From: Mesorhizobium sp. J8
Lineage (GTDB): Bacteria; Pseudomonadota; Alphaproteobacteria; Rhizobiales; Rhizobiaceae
Reading direction: 5' to 3'
Assembly: GCF_016591715.1 (NCBI RefSeq)
Contig: NZ_AP024109.1
Span: 1,240,001-1,304,000 of the forward strand
Length of the DNA stretch: 64,000 nucleotides
Within the stretch, counting starts at the first letter, position 1. Each line of letters starts with the position of its first letter. This document shows, one piece after another, positions 1-9,357 of the stretch. The position numbers were made by a program, and so were the translations under genes. A model generated the notes under the pieces. The model was not told the DNA's origin. It worked only from the letters and a program-made list of their open reading frames with translations, and searched no databases.

Positions 1-76
1 CGCGATCGATACAGAAGCGTCGGACGGCAAAGGGATCATCCGTTTCCAGCAGCGTTGGTTCGAGCTTCGATAGCAT
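1..76 (-). CDS. Possible start of a leftward gene, cut by the window edge
   Basis: An open frame on the minus strand begins with ATG at 74-76 and stays open to base 1, giving about 25 residues that start MLSKLEPTLLETDDPFAVRR. No clear Shine-Dalgarno precedes it and the fragment is too short to assign. It would be divergent from the glycosyltransferase that begins at 208, leaving about 130 bases for two promoters. It could equally be chance. Confidence 0.3.
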   Translation of the reverse strand, partial: MLSKLEPTLLETDDPFAVRRFCIDR

Positions 77-207
77 CGCGGTGATAACGTTTCGTTAATC
101 ACCTTCTCGCCCGCCTGTCGGAAAAGGCGGGTCTTCGGCGTTTGACAGTGCCATTTAATCAAGACTTCACCGCGTTTTGCTACCGGCTGCAGCCAAGGAT
201 AGGTGAG

Positions 208-1380
208 ATGCATCTGCTGTTCGCCACATCGGTCGTGCCTGATGGCGCGCTCGCCTCGGGCTACGAGATCGCTAACGCCGCGATCATCGACGCGCTGCGG
301 CGCGCCGGCGTTCGCGTGACGGTGATCGGCTTCATCTGGCCGGGCAAGGCTCCCTCCGATCCGCAAAACACCATCGTGCTCGACGCCATCGAGGTCCGCA
401 CCGAAAGCGCTTCGGCTTTGCGGAAACTTACCTGGCTGGGCAAGGCGGTTCTCTCCGGCCTTACCTTTTCGTCCGCCAAACTGCGTGTCGTTTCCGACGC
501 CGAGGTTCGCGCCGCGATCGATCGCGCCGGTCCCTTCGACGGCTATGTCCTGAATTCGGTGCAGTTCGCCGGCGCCTTCGAGAAGGTCCTCGCCGATCAT
601 CCATTCGTCTTCGTCGCGCACAATGTCGAGCACCGCTCGGCCGAGGAGAACGCGGCCGCGGCCGGCAGCGCGCTGCAGCGGTGGATGTTCCGCCGCGAGG
701 CCAGACTCCTCAAGGTCATGGAAGAGCGTCTCTGCAGCGCCGCGCGCTTTGTCTTCACGCTGGCCGAGGAAGATCGCGCGGCACTCGGCGTCGCCTCCGA
801 CACACGCTCGGCGGTGCTGCCGCTGGTGACCCGCGCGCAGGCGCCGGCAAGCAAGGCCAAGCGCCATATCGATTGCGACGCCTCGCTGATCGGCACCTGG
901 ACCTGGCAGCCCAACCGCATCGGCCTCGACTGGTTCCTGACCAAGGTCGTGCCGCATCTGAAGCCGGATTTCCGCATCAGGATCGCCGGCAACATGCCTT
1001 CCGGCGTCAGCTCGCCGCATCCCGGCGTTTCCTTCGTCGGCAGGGTTCCGGATGCGCAGGCCTTCGTGCGCGGCGCCGCCGTAATTCCCTTGATCAGCAT
1101 CGCCGGCAGCGGGGTGCAGTTGAAGACCATCGAGACCTTCGAGCTCGGCCTCCCGTCCGTCGCCACCAGCCGCTCGCTGCGCGGCATCGGCTATCGTCCG
1201 GACAATTGCGTGGTGACCGACGATCCGATCGCTTTCGCCGCCGCCCTCCAGGCGGCCGCCGCCAATGTCCGCGATGTCGATGGCAGCGCCTTCCACCGCC
1301 GCCAGCTCAAGGCGCTCGACGCGGCGATCGGGCTTGGCCTGGAGAAGCTCGGCGCCGTCAGGCAGGAGGTCGCCGCATGA
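208..1380 (+). CDS. Glycosyltransferase, GT4-like (group 1)
   Basis: Probable cytoplasmic GT-B glycosyltransferase that adds a sugar to a lipid-linked surface polysaccharide. It has 390 residues from the ATG at 208, which follows an AGGTGAG-like Shine-Dalgarno. A TTG at 142 in the same frame would add 22 residues of poor quality. The N-terminal domain opens with the Rossmann-like MHLLFATSVV and a glycine-rich turn. An AHNVEH segment lies near residue 137. The C-terminal nucleotide-sugar domain has GSGVQLKTIETFELGLP near residues 300-318, the E-x7-E type region of GT4 enzymes. Its stop overlaps the next start (ATGA), so it heads a translationally coupled three-gene run. The donor and acceptor sugars cannot be read from the sequence. 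Confidence 0.82.
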   Translation: MHLLFATSVVPDGALASGYEIANAAIIDALRRAGVRVTVIGFIWPGKAPSDPQNTIVLDAIEVRTESASALRKLTWLGKAVLSGLTFSSAKLRVVSDAEVRAAIDRAGPFDGYVLNSVQFAGAFEKVLADHPFVFVAHNVEHRSAEENAAAAGSALQRWMFRREARLLKVMEERLCSAARFVFTLAEEDRAALGVASDTRSAVLPLVTRAQAPASKAKRHIDCDASLIGTWTWQPNRIGLDWFLTKVVPHLKPDFRIRIAGNMPSGVSSPHPGVSFVGRVPDAQAFVRGAAVIPLISIAGSGVQLKTIETFELGLPSVATSRSLRGIGYRPDNCVVTDDPIAFAAALQAAAANVRDVDGSAFHRRQLKALDAAIGLGLEKLGAVRQEVAA

Positions 1381-2171
1381 ACATGCACACCGCGCGCGCC
1401 GCCTTCGGCTTCGACACGCTCAAGACCATTCTGGGCATTCCGGTGTTGGCCATTCGCTGGGACGAGGCCATCGCTCTGCTCACCCGGCTGATCGACGAGC
1501 GCCGCTTCACCAAGGTGAGCTTCCTCAACGCCCATAATGCCAACCTTGCCTGCACCGACCCGGTGTTCGCCGAGGCCCTGGAAAACTTCCTGATCCTCCC
1601 CGATGGCATCGGCGTCGACATGGCGGCAAAGCTGCTTTACGGCGCGCCTTTCCCGAGCAATCTCAACGGCACGGACTTCATTCCGGCCTTCCTGCAGGCC
1701 TCGTCGCATCCGCTGACGGTGGCGCTGCTCGGCACGACGCGCGCCAATGCCGAAGCGGCATGCGCGAAGCTGTCGACGCTCGCCATGCAGCACAATTTCG
1801 TCGTCATCCATGACGGCTTCTTCTCCGCTGCCGAGGAGCCGGCGATCCTCGAGCGCATCGCCAGCCTGCGGCCGGATGTGCTGCTTGTCGCCATGGGCGT
1901 GCCGCGCCAGGAATTGTGGATCGAGCGCCACATCGACAGCCGCCATTGCACGCTGCCGGTGGCCGTCGGAGCGTTGCTCGATTTCATGAGCGGCTCGGTG
2001 CCGCGCGCGCCGCTGTGGCTGCGCCGCCTGCGGCTCGAATGGCTGTTCCGCCTCTGGATCGAGCCCGGCCGCTTGTGGCGCCGCTACATCGTCGGCAATC
2101 CGCTCTTCCTGTGGCGCGTCGTCAGGCAGAAGCTGTCGCTCGGGCCGCGGCCGGCGGAGGCGCGCCGGTGA
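1377..2171 (+). CDS. WecG/TagA/CpsF family glycosyltransferase
   Basis: A 264-residue protein of the WecG/TagA/CpsF (GT26) family, which transfers N-acetylmannosamine-type or glucosyl residues to lipid-linked precursors at the inner membrane. Family marks are LNAHNANL near residue 45, LPDGIGVDMAAKLLYG near 73-88, LLGTT near 121, and AMGVPRQELWIERH near 172-186. The C-terminus is basic and aromatic (EWLFRLWIEPGRLWRRY), as in members that dock on the membrane. The start ATG shares bases with the TGA of the preceding glycosyltransferase, and its own stop overlaps the GTG of the following gene. The three genes are therefore one operon. Confidence 0.88.
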   Translation: MNMHTARAAFGFDTLKTILGIPVLAIRWDEAIALLTRLIDERRFTKVSFLNAHNANLACTDPVFAEALENFLILPDGIGVDMAAKLLYGAPFPSNLNGTDFIPAFLQASSHPLTVALLGTTRANAEAACAKLSTLAMQHNFVVIHDGFFSAAEEPAILERIASLRPDVLLVAMGVPRQELWIERHIDSRHCTLPVAVGALLDFMSGSVPRAPLWLRRLRLEWLFRLWIEPGRLWRRYIVGNPLFLWRVVRQKLSLGPRPAEARR

Positions 2172-3091
2172 ACAGCCGTTTCGTCCCGGACACCTCCACC
2201 GCAATCGAACCGCTGCCGCGCGCTCCCCTGGCCGCGATCGTCACCGCGAGCTACGCGCCCGATTTCGAGCGCTGCCGGCTGTTGTGCGAAACCATCGACC
2301 GCCACGTCACCGGCATGGCGCATCACTACATCCTGACCGAACATCGCGACGTCGCGCTGTTTCGCCAGCTCGAAGGCAGCCGCCGCAGCGTCGTCGACGA
2401 GCGGGACCTGTTGCCGCGCTGGCTGCGCGTCATTGACGATCCGCTGAGCGGCTTCCGTCGCCGTGTCTGGCTGAGCCTCAAAACACAGCCGCTGCGCGGC
2501 TGGCATGTGCAGCAGCTGCGCCGGATCGCCATCGCCGGCCATGCGAAGGAAGACGTGCTGGTCTTCTGCGATTCCGACGTCGCCTTCCTGAAGCCGTTCG
2601 ACGCGAACGCCTTCTGGCGCGAGGGCAAGGTGCGGCTGTTCCGGCGCGACGGCGTGCTGCCGAACGATGGCCATGACGAGCATCGCATCTGGTCGCGCAA
2701 TGCCGGTGCCGCACTCGGCATCGATCCCGCCAATCCATCGAGCCACGACTACATCTCGACGCTGATCGCCTGGCGCCGCGAGACCGTCAACGCGATGTGC
2801 GAGCGCATCGAGAAGGTGCATGGCCGCGACTGGGTCGGCGTCGTCGGCTCGGCGCGCCAGTTCTCCGAATGCATGATCTATGGCCGCTATGTCGACGACG
2901 TGCTTGAAGGCGCCGGCCATTTCCACGGGACGGAGGAGTTCTGCCGCGTCCACTGGAACGGCGAGCCGCTCTCGGATGACCAATTCCGCAGCTTCGTCGA
3001 CACCATGGCGCCCGAACAGGTGGCGATCGGCATGCAATCCTTCATCGGCACCGATATCGGCCGCATCCGCCGCCTGATCGGGCTTGAGTAA
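2168..3091 (+). CDS. DUF6492-type putative glycosyltransferase
   Basis: A 307-residue protein starting at a GTG that overlaps the previous stop (GTGA). The N-terminus LAAIVTASYAPDFERCRLL and the acidic VFCDSDVAFLKP near residues 132-143 look like a GT-A nucleotide-sugar fold with a DxD metal site. The whole resembles the DUF6492 family, found among capsule and exopolysaccharide genes. No signal peptide or membrane segment is visible, so it is probably cytoplasmic. Its position as third gene of the polysaccharide run supports a transferase role; the sugar is unknown. A possible alternative is a polysaccharide-modifying enzyme rather than a transferase. Confidence 0.68.
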   Translation: MNSRFVPDTSTAIEPLPRAPLAAIVTASYAPDFERCRLLCETIDRHVTGMAHHYILTEHRDVALFRQLEGSRRSVVDERDLLPRWLRVIDDPLSGFRRRVWLSLKTQPLRGWHVQQLRRIAIAGHAKEDVLVFCDSDVAFLKPFDANAFWREGKVRLFRRDGVLPNDGHDEHRIWSRNAGAALGIDPANPSSHDYISTLIAWRRETVNAMCERIEKVHGRDWVGVVGSARQFSECMIYGRYVDDVLEGAGHFHGTEEFCRVHWNGEPLSDDQFRSFVDTMAPEQVAIGMQSFIGTDIGRIRRLIGLE

Positions 3092-3123
3092 GCCGGCCGA
3101 CATTCAGCTGGCCTCACCTCAAT

Positions 3124-4419
3124 CTAGATGGCTTTCGCTGGCCGGCGCATCGCCGAATAAGTCAGCAGCATCGAGGCGAGATAGAGCAGCAGGAAGACGA
3201 TGTTGAGCGACAGCACCAGATTGGCCGTGTCGGGGATCGTCGTCAGCACATAGGTGAGCAGGACCGCCTTCAATCCGGCGAGCAGGCCGAGATTGATCGC
3301 CCTGACAGCCGTCTGGCCGCGCGCGAACAGAAGCTCGGCCTGGTATTCGACGAGATTGCGCAGCCCAGGCACGCAGACCGCGAGCGCCACCAGAGGTGCG
3401 GCCTCCGCGACATTCTTGCCGAGCGCGTTCGGGAAGAAGTGCAGGATTATGCCGAGCGCCAGCAGCGCTAGCGTCGAGACCAGGAACACACCGCCTTCGA
3501 TGCCGCTCTTCACCGCCAGCCGCGACAGCAGCTCCGGCGCCCGCATCATGCGCTGCACCAGCATCATCGAGAAGGTCCGGATCGGGATCGCGGTGAGATC
3601 GACCAGCCGCATGATGATGGCGTAGATGCCGGCGAGATGCGGTCCGCCGATCGACAGCACCAGCAGCTTGTCGAACTCCATCTGCAGGTAGAACAACACC
3701 TCGGACCCAGCGACATAGACGGAATCGGCGAGCCGCCGGAAATAGAGCTCGCTGCGCAGCCTCAGCCGCTGGCGCGGATAGAAGAAGACGAAGGCGATGA
3801 CGAGCGAAGCGGCATTGGCGCCGATATAGAACAGCGACCAGACGCCGATGCTGTGTTGCGCGGCAAGCATGAACACGATCGCGCCGGCTGCCCTGAGCGC
3901 CGTCGCCAGGATGGCGAGCACCGCCGCCCGCCCGAATTTGCCCAGCCCGTTGTTGACGATCAGCGCCACTTCGACCGGCCGCCACAACAGCGCCTCGGCG
4001 AAGACGACGGCGGCGAAAGCCGACAAGGGCATCGTGCCGGCGAAGAAGACCAGGTAGACGATATAGGATGCGGCGGCGAGAAGCGGCAGCGACAAGAGGC
4101 CGAGAAGCAGGAAACCGGCCGTGAAGGTGCCTATCAGGTTGGGGCGGATCGTGGCGGTCCGGTAGAGCGCGGAGATGAAGCCAAAGGCCAGGATGCGCGA
4201 CAGCATGATGCCGGCGGCCGAGGCGGTCGCGAACATGCCGAACTCGGCGATCGAAAGCGTGTTGGCCAAGGCGATGAAATAGGCGAGTGAAAACACCAGC
4301 CGGCCGCCGGCGCCGCTGATGGCCGAGAGATAGTCGAATACCAGTTTCCGGCGGGTGGCCACGAAGTGGCCGATCCGCGCGAAGCTCCGCCTTTGCGGCA
4401 TGTCGCTGGCCTGGGTCAT
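3124..4419 (-). CDS. Polysaccharide flippase (Wzx/MATE-like)
   Basis: A 431-residue integral membrane protein with roughly 12 hydrophobic spans, matching lipopolysaccharide/O-antigen flippases that move undecaprenyl-linked repeat units across the inner membrane. The N-terminus is short and basic (RRSFARIGHFVATRRKLV) before the first helix. It is convergent with the glycosyltransferase run (33 bases between stops) and divergent from the chain-length gene at 4608. This layout is typical of a Wzx/Wzy-dependent export cluster, although no polymerase is visible in the window. The 188 bases upstream hold half CtrA-type TTAACC motifs, but no full TTAA-N7-TTAA site. Confidence 0.82.
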   Translation of the reverse strand: MTQASDMPQRRSFARIGHFVATRRKLVFDYLSAISGAGGRLVFSLAYFIALANTLSIAEFGMFATASAAGIMLSRILAFGFISALYRTATIRPNLIGTFTAGFLLLGLLSLPLLAAASYIVYLVFFAGTMPLSAFAAVVFAEALLWRPVEVALIVNNGLGKFGRAAVLAILATALRAAGAIVFMLAAQHSIGVWSLFYIGANAASLVIAFVFFYPRQRLRLRSELYFRRLADSVYVAGSEVLFYLQMEFDKLLVLSIGGPHLAGIYAIIMRLVDLTAIPIRTFSMMLVQRMMRAPELLSRLAVKSGIEGGVFLVSTLALLALGIILHFFPNALGKNVAEAAPLVALAVCVPGLRNLVEYQAELLFARGQTAVRAINLGLLAGLKAVLLTYVLTTIPDTANLVLSLNIVFLLLYLASMLLTYSAMRRPAKAI

Positions 4420-4607
4420 GTTCGGGGCGATAGATAGGTTGGAAAGTTTAACGCCGCGTTCTGGCGGTGCCGAAATGCCGCGGGCAAGGCGAGAAACCGT
4501 GCGGGCCTGGGCGCAAAATTAACCGTTTGTTTCCTATGCCCGTTTAGCGTGGCTTAACGATTGGCCGATCGCCGCGCCCAAGCCGCCAGAGAGTAAGTTC
4601 CAGGACA

Positions 4608-7133
4608 ATGGTCGACAGGGATAACCGTGATGACTGGAGGCGCGAGCGCTCGCTGCTGGCGCTCGGCCAAGCCATGCGTGGCGACGACAACACCGTTTCG
4701 ATCGGCGACCGGGCCAATTCATCGTGGCGCGAGGACGCTGCCGCGCGCCATCGCGCCGCGCGTTCCGAACGCGAAGCGAAGTTGAACCGGCGGCCTGCCG
4801 ATGCCGGCGAATTTGATCGGGATCAGGTGCAAGCGGTATCGGAGCCGGTGGACATCGAAGATGACTGGCACGGAAGAACACGGTCCGATTCGTCCGTGCC
4901 GCTCCATGAAACTCCGTCGGACAGCCAGCAGCCACAAGCCGCCCCCGAACCGCGCCGGACGAGCCGATCCCCGGCCGGCGGCGATTCCGAGGAATGGAAA
5001 CCGCTGATCGACCCGATGCAGGTCGTGCGCGGCATCACGCGATCCAAGGCGCTGATCCTGTCGACGACCATCCTGGGCGCGGCCCTCGGTGTCGCCATCG
5101 CCTTGTCGACGCCGAAGAAGTATGAGGCCACCACCGACGTCATCGTCGACCCTCGCGACCTCAAGCTCACCGACCGCGACCTGACGCAGAACGTGGTCGC
5201 CTCGGATGCGACGCTGGCCATCGTCGAGAACCAGGTCCGCATCCTGACTTCGGGCACCGTCCTCAACAAGGTCGTCACCGATCTCAACCTCACCAACGAC
5301 CCTGAATTCAATGGCCAGGGCAGTGGCGGCTTCGGCCTGATGTCGACGCTCCGCTCGATTCTGTCCCGGCAGGATGCGGGCGCGGCGGACGAAGCGCGCA
5401 AGCGCGCGCTTGCGGTCGGCAACCTGTATGAAAGCCTCGACGTCGAGCGTGGCGGCAAGACCTTCGTGGTCTCGGTCAGCGCCACCACGCAAAACGCCGA
5501 GAAATCCGCCCTGATCGCCAACACCATGGTCAAGGCGTTCAAGCAGATTTCCAGTGAGATCCAGTCGAGCACGGCGGGCCGCGCCAATGACGAGCTCACC
5601 GCCAGGCTCGACGAATTGCGCAAGGGCGTCGAGACGGCCGAGCGCGCCGTCGAGGATTTCAGGGCGACGCACGACCTCGTCGACGCGCAGGGCCACCTGA
5701 TAAGCGACGACCAGATGCTGAAGCTCAACGAGCAGCTTTCGGTCGCCCGCGCCCGCACGCTGGAGCTCAATGCCCGCGCCGCCTCGGCCCGCTCGCTCAA
5801 CGTCAATTCGGTGCTCAGCGGCACGTTGCCGGAAGAGATCAATTCCAACATGATGAGCGAGCTGCGCTCGCAATATGCGGCGCTGAAGCAGGAAGCCGAC
5901 CGCGCCGAGGTCAAGCTCGGGCCGCGCCATCCGGAGATCGAAGCGCTCAACGCCCAGCTTGCCGGGGCGCGCGAGCGCATCAGCGCCGAGCTGCAGCGCA
6001 TCGCGTCTTCGCTGCAGGTTGACCTGAAGCGCTCCGTCCAGCTCGAGCAGGACCTTTCCTCGCGCCTGGCGCAGGCCAAGGTGCAGAGCGGCGACGTCAA
6101 CAACAATCTGGTCTCGCTGCGCGAGCTGGAGCGCGAGGCGGCCGCCAAGCGCTCCGTCTACGAGCAATTCCTGCTGCGCGCCAAGGAAACCGGCGAGCAG
6201 AAGGACATCAACACCGCCAATATCAGCGTCATCTCGGAGGCCTATGCGCCGCTGCAGGCCAAGGGGCCGTCACGCGCGGTGATGGCCTTGGCGGGCCTGT
6301 TCGCCGGCCTGTTCGCCGGCATCGGCCTCGGCGGGCTGCGCGGCGTCTATGCGAGCCTGCGCGAGACAGCCGATAACCGCGCGCGGCGCAGGGCCGACGA
6401 GCGTGGCCCCAGGGTGGAAAACAATTCCGACAGGGCCGCTCCGCCGCCGGCACCGCCGCCACCGATCGTGACACCGCCGGCCCCACCTGCCGCTCCGCCT
6501 CCGGCCCGGTCATTCAACCCGCCGCCCCCGGCCGCGCCCGTCGCGCCGCCCCCGGCCGCGCCCGTCGCGCCGCCCCCGGCTCCGTCATCCGCGCCGACGC
6601 CGGCCGCATCCTACACACCGCCGCCTGCTTCACCCCCGGCGCCGCCTTTGATGACGGCTGCGGCGCAGCCTGCCCCTGAACCCAAAGCACCACCGCCGCC
6701 GGTACCGGCCAATGACGCCGGCCGTCCGGGGCTTTTCGGATCGCTGGCCTCGGCGGTTCGCTATTTCGTGCGCCGCGAGCCGACTGAAACGGTGGATCTG
6801 GACACTGTGCCGCCCGAAAGCGTCTGGCGTGCGCCTACGCTGGAGGAGCGCTATCCTGGAGCTCAACCATCAGCGCGGGAGAATGTCCGGCCGCCATACG
6901 AGCAGGGCTATTCCTATTCGTATCGGCCGGACCATGGCCGGAGCGATCCGTATGAGGATCATCATGTGGCATCGCCCGCCTCCTATGATCCGCAGTCGCC
7001 GGCCGGTGGCGAGGGTAACCGTCCGGCCGCCGACCAGCAGGGTGAGATCGACGAGATCCGCGCCAGCCTGCGCGAATTCCGCGAGGCGGTGCGCGAGCTG
7101 ACCGAAAGCCGCGCGCGCCGCCGCTATTTCTAA
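4608..7133 (+). CDS. Wzz/GumC-like chain-length and export protein with proline-rich C-terminus
   Basis: An 841-residue inner-membrane polysaccharide co-polymerase. Residues 1-130 are a hydrophilic cytoplasmic leader. TM1 is near 147-166. A long periplasmic coiled-coil region follows (about 170-555, with ATVAIVENQVRIL-type Wzz and GNVR segments including LGPRHPEIEALNAQ). TM2 is near 556-578 (ALAGLFAGLFAGIGLGGL). The C-terminus lacks the Walker motifs of the BY-kinase in ExoP/Wzc. Instead it has a proline/alanine-rich tract (about 605-705) and ends in a short acidic-basic helix. It follows the flippase divergently. Function, control of chain length and export, is known for the family; the substitution of the kinase domain by a proline-rich tail is what is odd here. 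Confidence 0.8.
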   Translation: MVDRDNRDDWRRERSLLALGQAMRGDDNTVSIGDRANSSWREDAAARHRAARSEREAKLNRRPADAGEFDRDQVQAVSEPVDIEDDWHGRTRSDSSVPLHETPSDSQQPQAAPEPRRTSRSPAGGDSEEWKPLIDPMQVVRGITRSKALILSTTILGAALGVAIALSTPKKYEATTDVIVDPRDLKLTDRDLTQNVVASDATLAIVENQVRILTSGTVLNKVVTDLNLTNDPEFNGQGSGGFGLMSTLRSILSRQDAGAADEARKRALAVGNLYESLDVERGGKTFVVSVSATTQNAEKSALIANTMVKAFKQISSEIQSSTAGRANDELTARLDELRKGVETAERAVEDFRATHDLVDAQGHLISDDQMLKLNEQLSVARARTLELNARAASARSLNVNSVLSGTLPEEINSNMMSELRSQYAALKQEADRAEVKLGPRHPEIEALNAQLAGARERISAELQRIASSLQVDLKRSVQLEQDLSSRLAQAKVQSGDVNNNLVSLRELEREAAAKRSVYEQFLLRAKETGEQKDINTANISVISEAYAPLQAKGPSRAVMALAGLFAGLFAGIGLGGLRGVYASLRETADNRARRRADERGPRVENNSDRAAPPPAPPPPIVTPPAPPAAPPPARSFNPPPPAAPVAPPPAAPVAPPPAPSSAPTPAASYTPPPASPPAPPLMTAAAQPAPEPKAPPPPVPANDAGRPGLFGSLASAVRYFVRREPTETVDLDTVPPESVWRAPTLEERYPGAQPSARENVRPPYEQGYSYSYRPDHGRSDPYEDHHVASPASYDPQSPAGGEGNRPAADQQGEIDEIRASLREFREAVRELTESRARRRYF
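6522..6580 (+). repeat. 24-bp in-frame minisatellite in the proline-rich tail
   Basis: Two identical 24-bp units (6522-6545 and 6546-6569) are followed by a partial third of about 11 bases. Each encodes PPPAAPVA in the chain-length protein. The identity at third positions points to recent slippage or recombination, so copy number may vary between strains. Confidence 0.85.
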
Positions 7134-7345
7134 GCGCCCATATTTCTAAACGGCTCGCGCTCCGATAAAAGCGGCCGGTTTCGGGTTTACGGCATCCGAC
7201 GACGTTTTGACGGGATTGCCTTGTCGAATTTTCGTGAAAATGCCGCGCTGCATTTCGGCCGCAAGCATCTCGCCTTGGTGGATCGACAATGCCGATCGAG
7301 GAATGAGGCCATTCATCGGCCTCGTAGCGAAGCTGAGGGTTGGTG

Positions 7346-8245
7346 ATGGCCGAAGTGATTGATGGAAAGAGTGTCGCCGGGGACGTGGTTTCGAAGGTCA
7401 AGGCTCTGACCGCGGAGCTGTCGGCCAAGGGAGCCACCAAGCCCGGCCTTGCCGTGGTGATTGTCGGCGAGGACCCGGCAAGCCAGGTCTACGTCGCCTC
7501 GAAATCGCGCACCGCCAAGGAATGCGGCTTCCATTCGCTCCAGCATACGCTGCCGGCCGACACCACCGAGGAACAATTGCTGAAGATCATCGGCGATCTC
7601 AACGCCGACAGGTCGATCCACGGCATCCTCGTGCAATTGCCGCTTCCCGGTCATATCGACGCCGGCAAGGTCATCCAGACGATCGCGCCGGAGAAGGACG
7701 TCGACGGTTTCCACTTCATCAATGTCGGCAAGCTCGGCACCGGCGAGCTCGAGACGGCCTTCGTTCCCTGCACGCCGGCGGGCTCGATGCTTCTGATCGA
7801 GCGCGTGCGCGGCAAGGACCTGTCCGGCCTCAACGCCGTCGTCGTCGGCCGCTCCAACATTGTCGGCAAGCCGATGGCCAATCTGCTGCTTGCCGCCAAC
7901 TGCACGGTGACCATCGCGCATAGCCGCACCAGGGACCTGCCGGCGCTGGCACGCACCGCCGATATTCTGGTCGCCGCCGTCGGCCGCCCGGAAATGGTCA
8001 AGGGCGATTGGGTCAAGCCGGGCGCCACCGTGATCGACGTCGGGATCAACCGCATCCCGGCGCCGGAGAAGGGGGAGGGCAAATCGCGCCTCGTCGGCGA
8101 TGTCGCTTATGCCGAGACGGCCAAGGTTGCCGGCGCCATCACGCCGGTGCCCGGCGGCGTCGGGCCGATGACCATTGCCATGCTGATGGCGAACACTGTA
8201 GCTTCCGCCTACCTCGCGGCCGGGCTGAAGCGGCCGTCCTTCTGA
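7346..8245 (+). CDS. folD: Bifunctional methylenetetrahydrofolate dehydrogenase/cyclohydrolase
   Basis: A 299-residue cytosolic enzyme of one-carbon metabolism. It oxidises 5,10-methylene-THF to methenyl-THF with NADP and hydrolyses it to 10-formyl-THF. Diagnostic motifs are [14 protein letters not shown] near 49-62 (catalytic Tyr and Lys), GILVQLPLP near 95, [27 protein letters not shown] (cofactor loop) and [10 protein letters not shown] near 269. The ATG at 7346 is chosen because it has a GAGG element 8 bases upstream; a TTG two codons earlier is less likely. The length is typical of the family. The regulator at 8264 begins 18 bases after its stop. Confidence 0.97.
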   Translation: MAEVIDGKSVAGDVVSKVKALTAELSAKGATKPGLAVVIVGEDPASQVYVASKSRTAKECGFHSLQHTLPADTTEEQLLKIIGDLNADRSIHGILVQLPLPGHIDAGKVIQTIAPEKDVDGFHFINVGKLGTGELETAFVPCTPAGSMLLIERVRGKDLSGLNAVVVGRSNIVGKPMANLLLAANCTVTIAHSRTRDLPALARTADILVAAVGRPEMVKGDWVKPGATVIDVGINRIPAPEKGEGKSRLVGDVAYAETAKVAGAITPVPGGVGPMTIAMLMANTVASAYLAAGLKRPSF

Positions 8246-8263
8246 TTTGAGAAAGCCCTGGCA

Positions 8264-9262
8264 TTGCCGAACCTGACTGCTTCCGTCGAACGGCCGATCA
8301 CGAACGATCCCGTTCAGGGCGGCCGTCAGTTCGGCTTCCTGCTGGTCGACAAGTTTTCGATGTTCTCGCTTGCCGCGGCCATCGACTGCTTCCGCTCGGC
8401 GAACCGCCTGCTTGGCCGCGACTTCTATGGCTGGACGACGATTTCGGCCGATGGCGACGCGGTCATGGCGTCGAACGGCTTGCCGCTGAAGATCGACTAC
8501 TCGGTTGCCGACATGCCGCCGGTCGACATCCTGTTCGTCTCGGTCGGCCTTACCACGGAGTTCCCCGGCAAGAGCAAGGTGCTGGCGGCCCTGCGCAGCT
8601 GGGGCCGCCGCGGCAACGCGCTCGGCGCGCTTTCGGTCGGCTCCTATCTTTTGGCCGAGGCGGGACAGCTCGACGGCTATCGTTGCACCATCCATTGGGA
8701 GAACCGCGCCGGCTTCATGGAGCGCTTCCCCGACATCAACTGCACCGGCAACGTCTTCGAGATAGACCGCAAGCGTTACACCTGCGCCGGCGGCACCACC
8801 TCGATCGACCTGATGCTGGAGATCGTGCGCGGCGATTTCGGCTCCAACCTTGCCAACGGCGTCGCCAACCAGTTCCAGCACGAGCGCATCCGCTCGGCCG
8901 GCGACCGCCAGCGCGTCGGACCGGAGCGCGACCTCACCGGCAAGTCGGAGAAGCTCAGGCGCATCGTCGAATTGATGGCCGACCATCTCGACGAGCCGCT
9001 GTCGGCGGTGCAGCTCGCCAAGTCGGCGGGCCTGTCGGTGCGCCAGGTCGAGCGCCTTTTCCTGCGCCACCTCAGCGTGACGCCCGGCCGCTACTATATG
9101 CGGCTGAGGCTCGAACGCGCGCGCGAGTTGCTGCGCCAGACCAACATGCCGATCCTCGACGTGGCGATCGCCACCGGCTTCACCTCGCATTCCTATTTCG
9201 CGCAGAGCTACCGGCTGCAGTTCGGCCGCCCGCCATCGGAAGAGCGGCGCACCACTTATTAG
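8264..9262 (+). CDS. GlxA family transcriptional regulator (DJ-1/PfpI-like + AraC HTH)
   Basis: A 332-residue regulator. Residues about 22-185 form a DJ-1/PfpI-like class I glutamine amidotransferase fold (FGFLLVDKFSMFSLAAAID at the start; LGALSVGSYLLAEAG around the nucleophile elbow, where Ser-Val-Gly replaces the catalytic Cys, so it is probably a ligand sensor). Residues about 230-325 form an AraC double HTH (LSAVQLAKSAGLSVRQVERLF and ILDVAIATGFTSHSYFAQSY). Members often control arginine, glycine-betaine or carnitine catabolism. The likely start is the TTG at 8264, since the first in-frame ATG lies inside the first beta-strand. It is closely spaced after folD and may be cotranscribed. The ligand is unknown. 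Confidence 0.88.
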   Translation: MPNLTASVERPITNDPVQGGRQFGFLLVDKFSMFSLAAAIDCFRSANRLLGRDFYGWTTISADGDAVMASNGLPLKIDYSVADMPPVDILFVSVGLTTEFPGKSKVLAALRSWGRRGNALGALSVGSYLLAEAGQLDGYRCTIHWENRAGFMERFPDINCTGNVFEIDRKRYTCAGGTTSIDLMLEIVRGDFGSNLANGVANQFQHERIRSAGDRQRVGPERDLTGKSEKLRRIVELMADHLDEPLSAVQLAKSAGLSVRQVERLFLRHLSVTPGRYYMRLRLERARELLRQTNMPILDVAIATGFTSHSYFAQSYRLQFGRPPSEERRTTY

Positions 9263-9357
9263 AGCGCTCCGCCTTTCACCCTCGGCCGGGCTTGTTTCCA
9301 AGACCCGCCTCAAATAGCTTCCGCAGCGCGGACGAGGGTTGCTCTCAGGAGATTTTC

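Noticed and set aside
7313..9313. Long minus-strand open frame of 666 codons opposite folD and the GlxA gene
   Set aside because: It has the Arg/Gly/Asp-rich composition of an antisense shadow in high-GC DNA and no start signal, while the plus strand holds two clear families.
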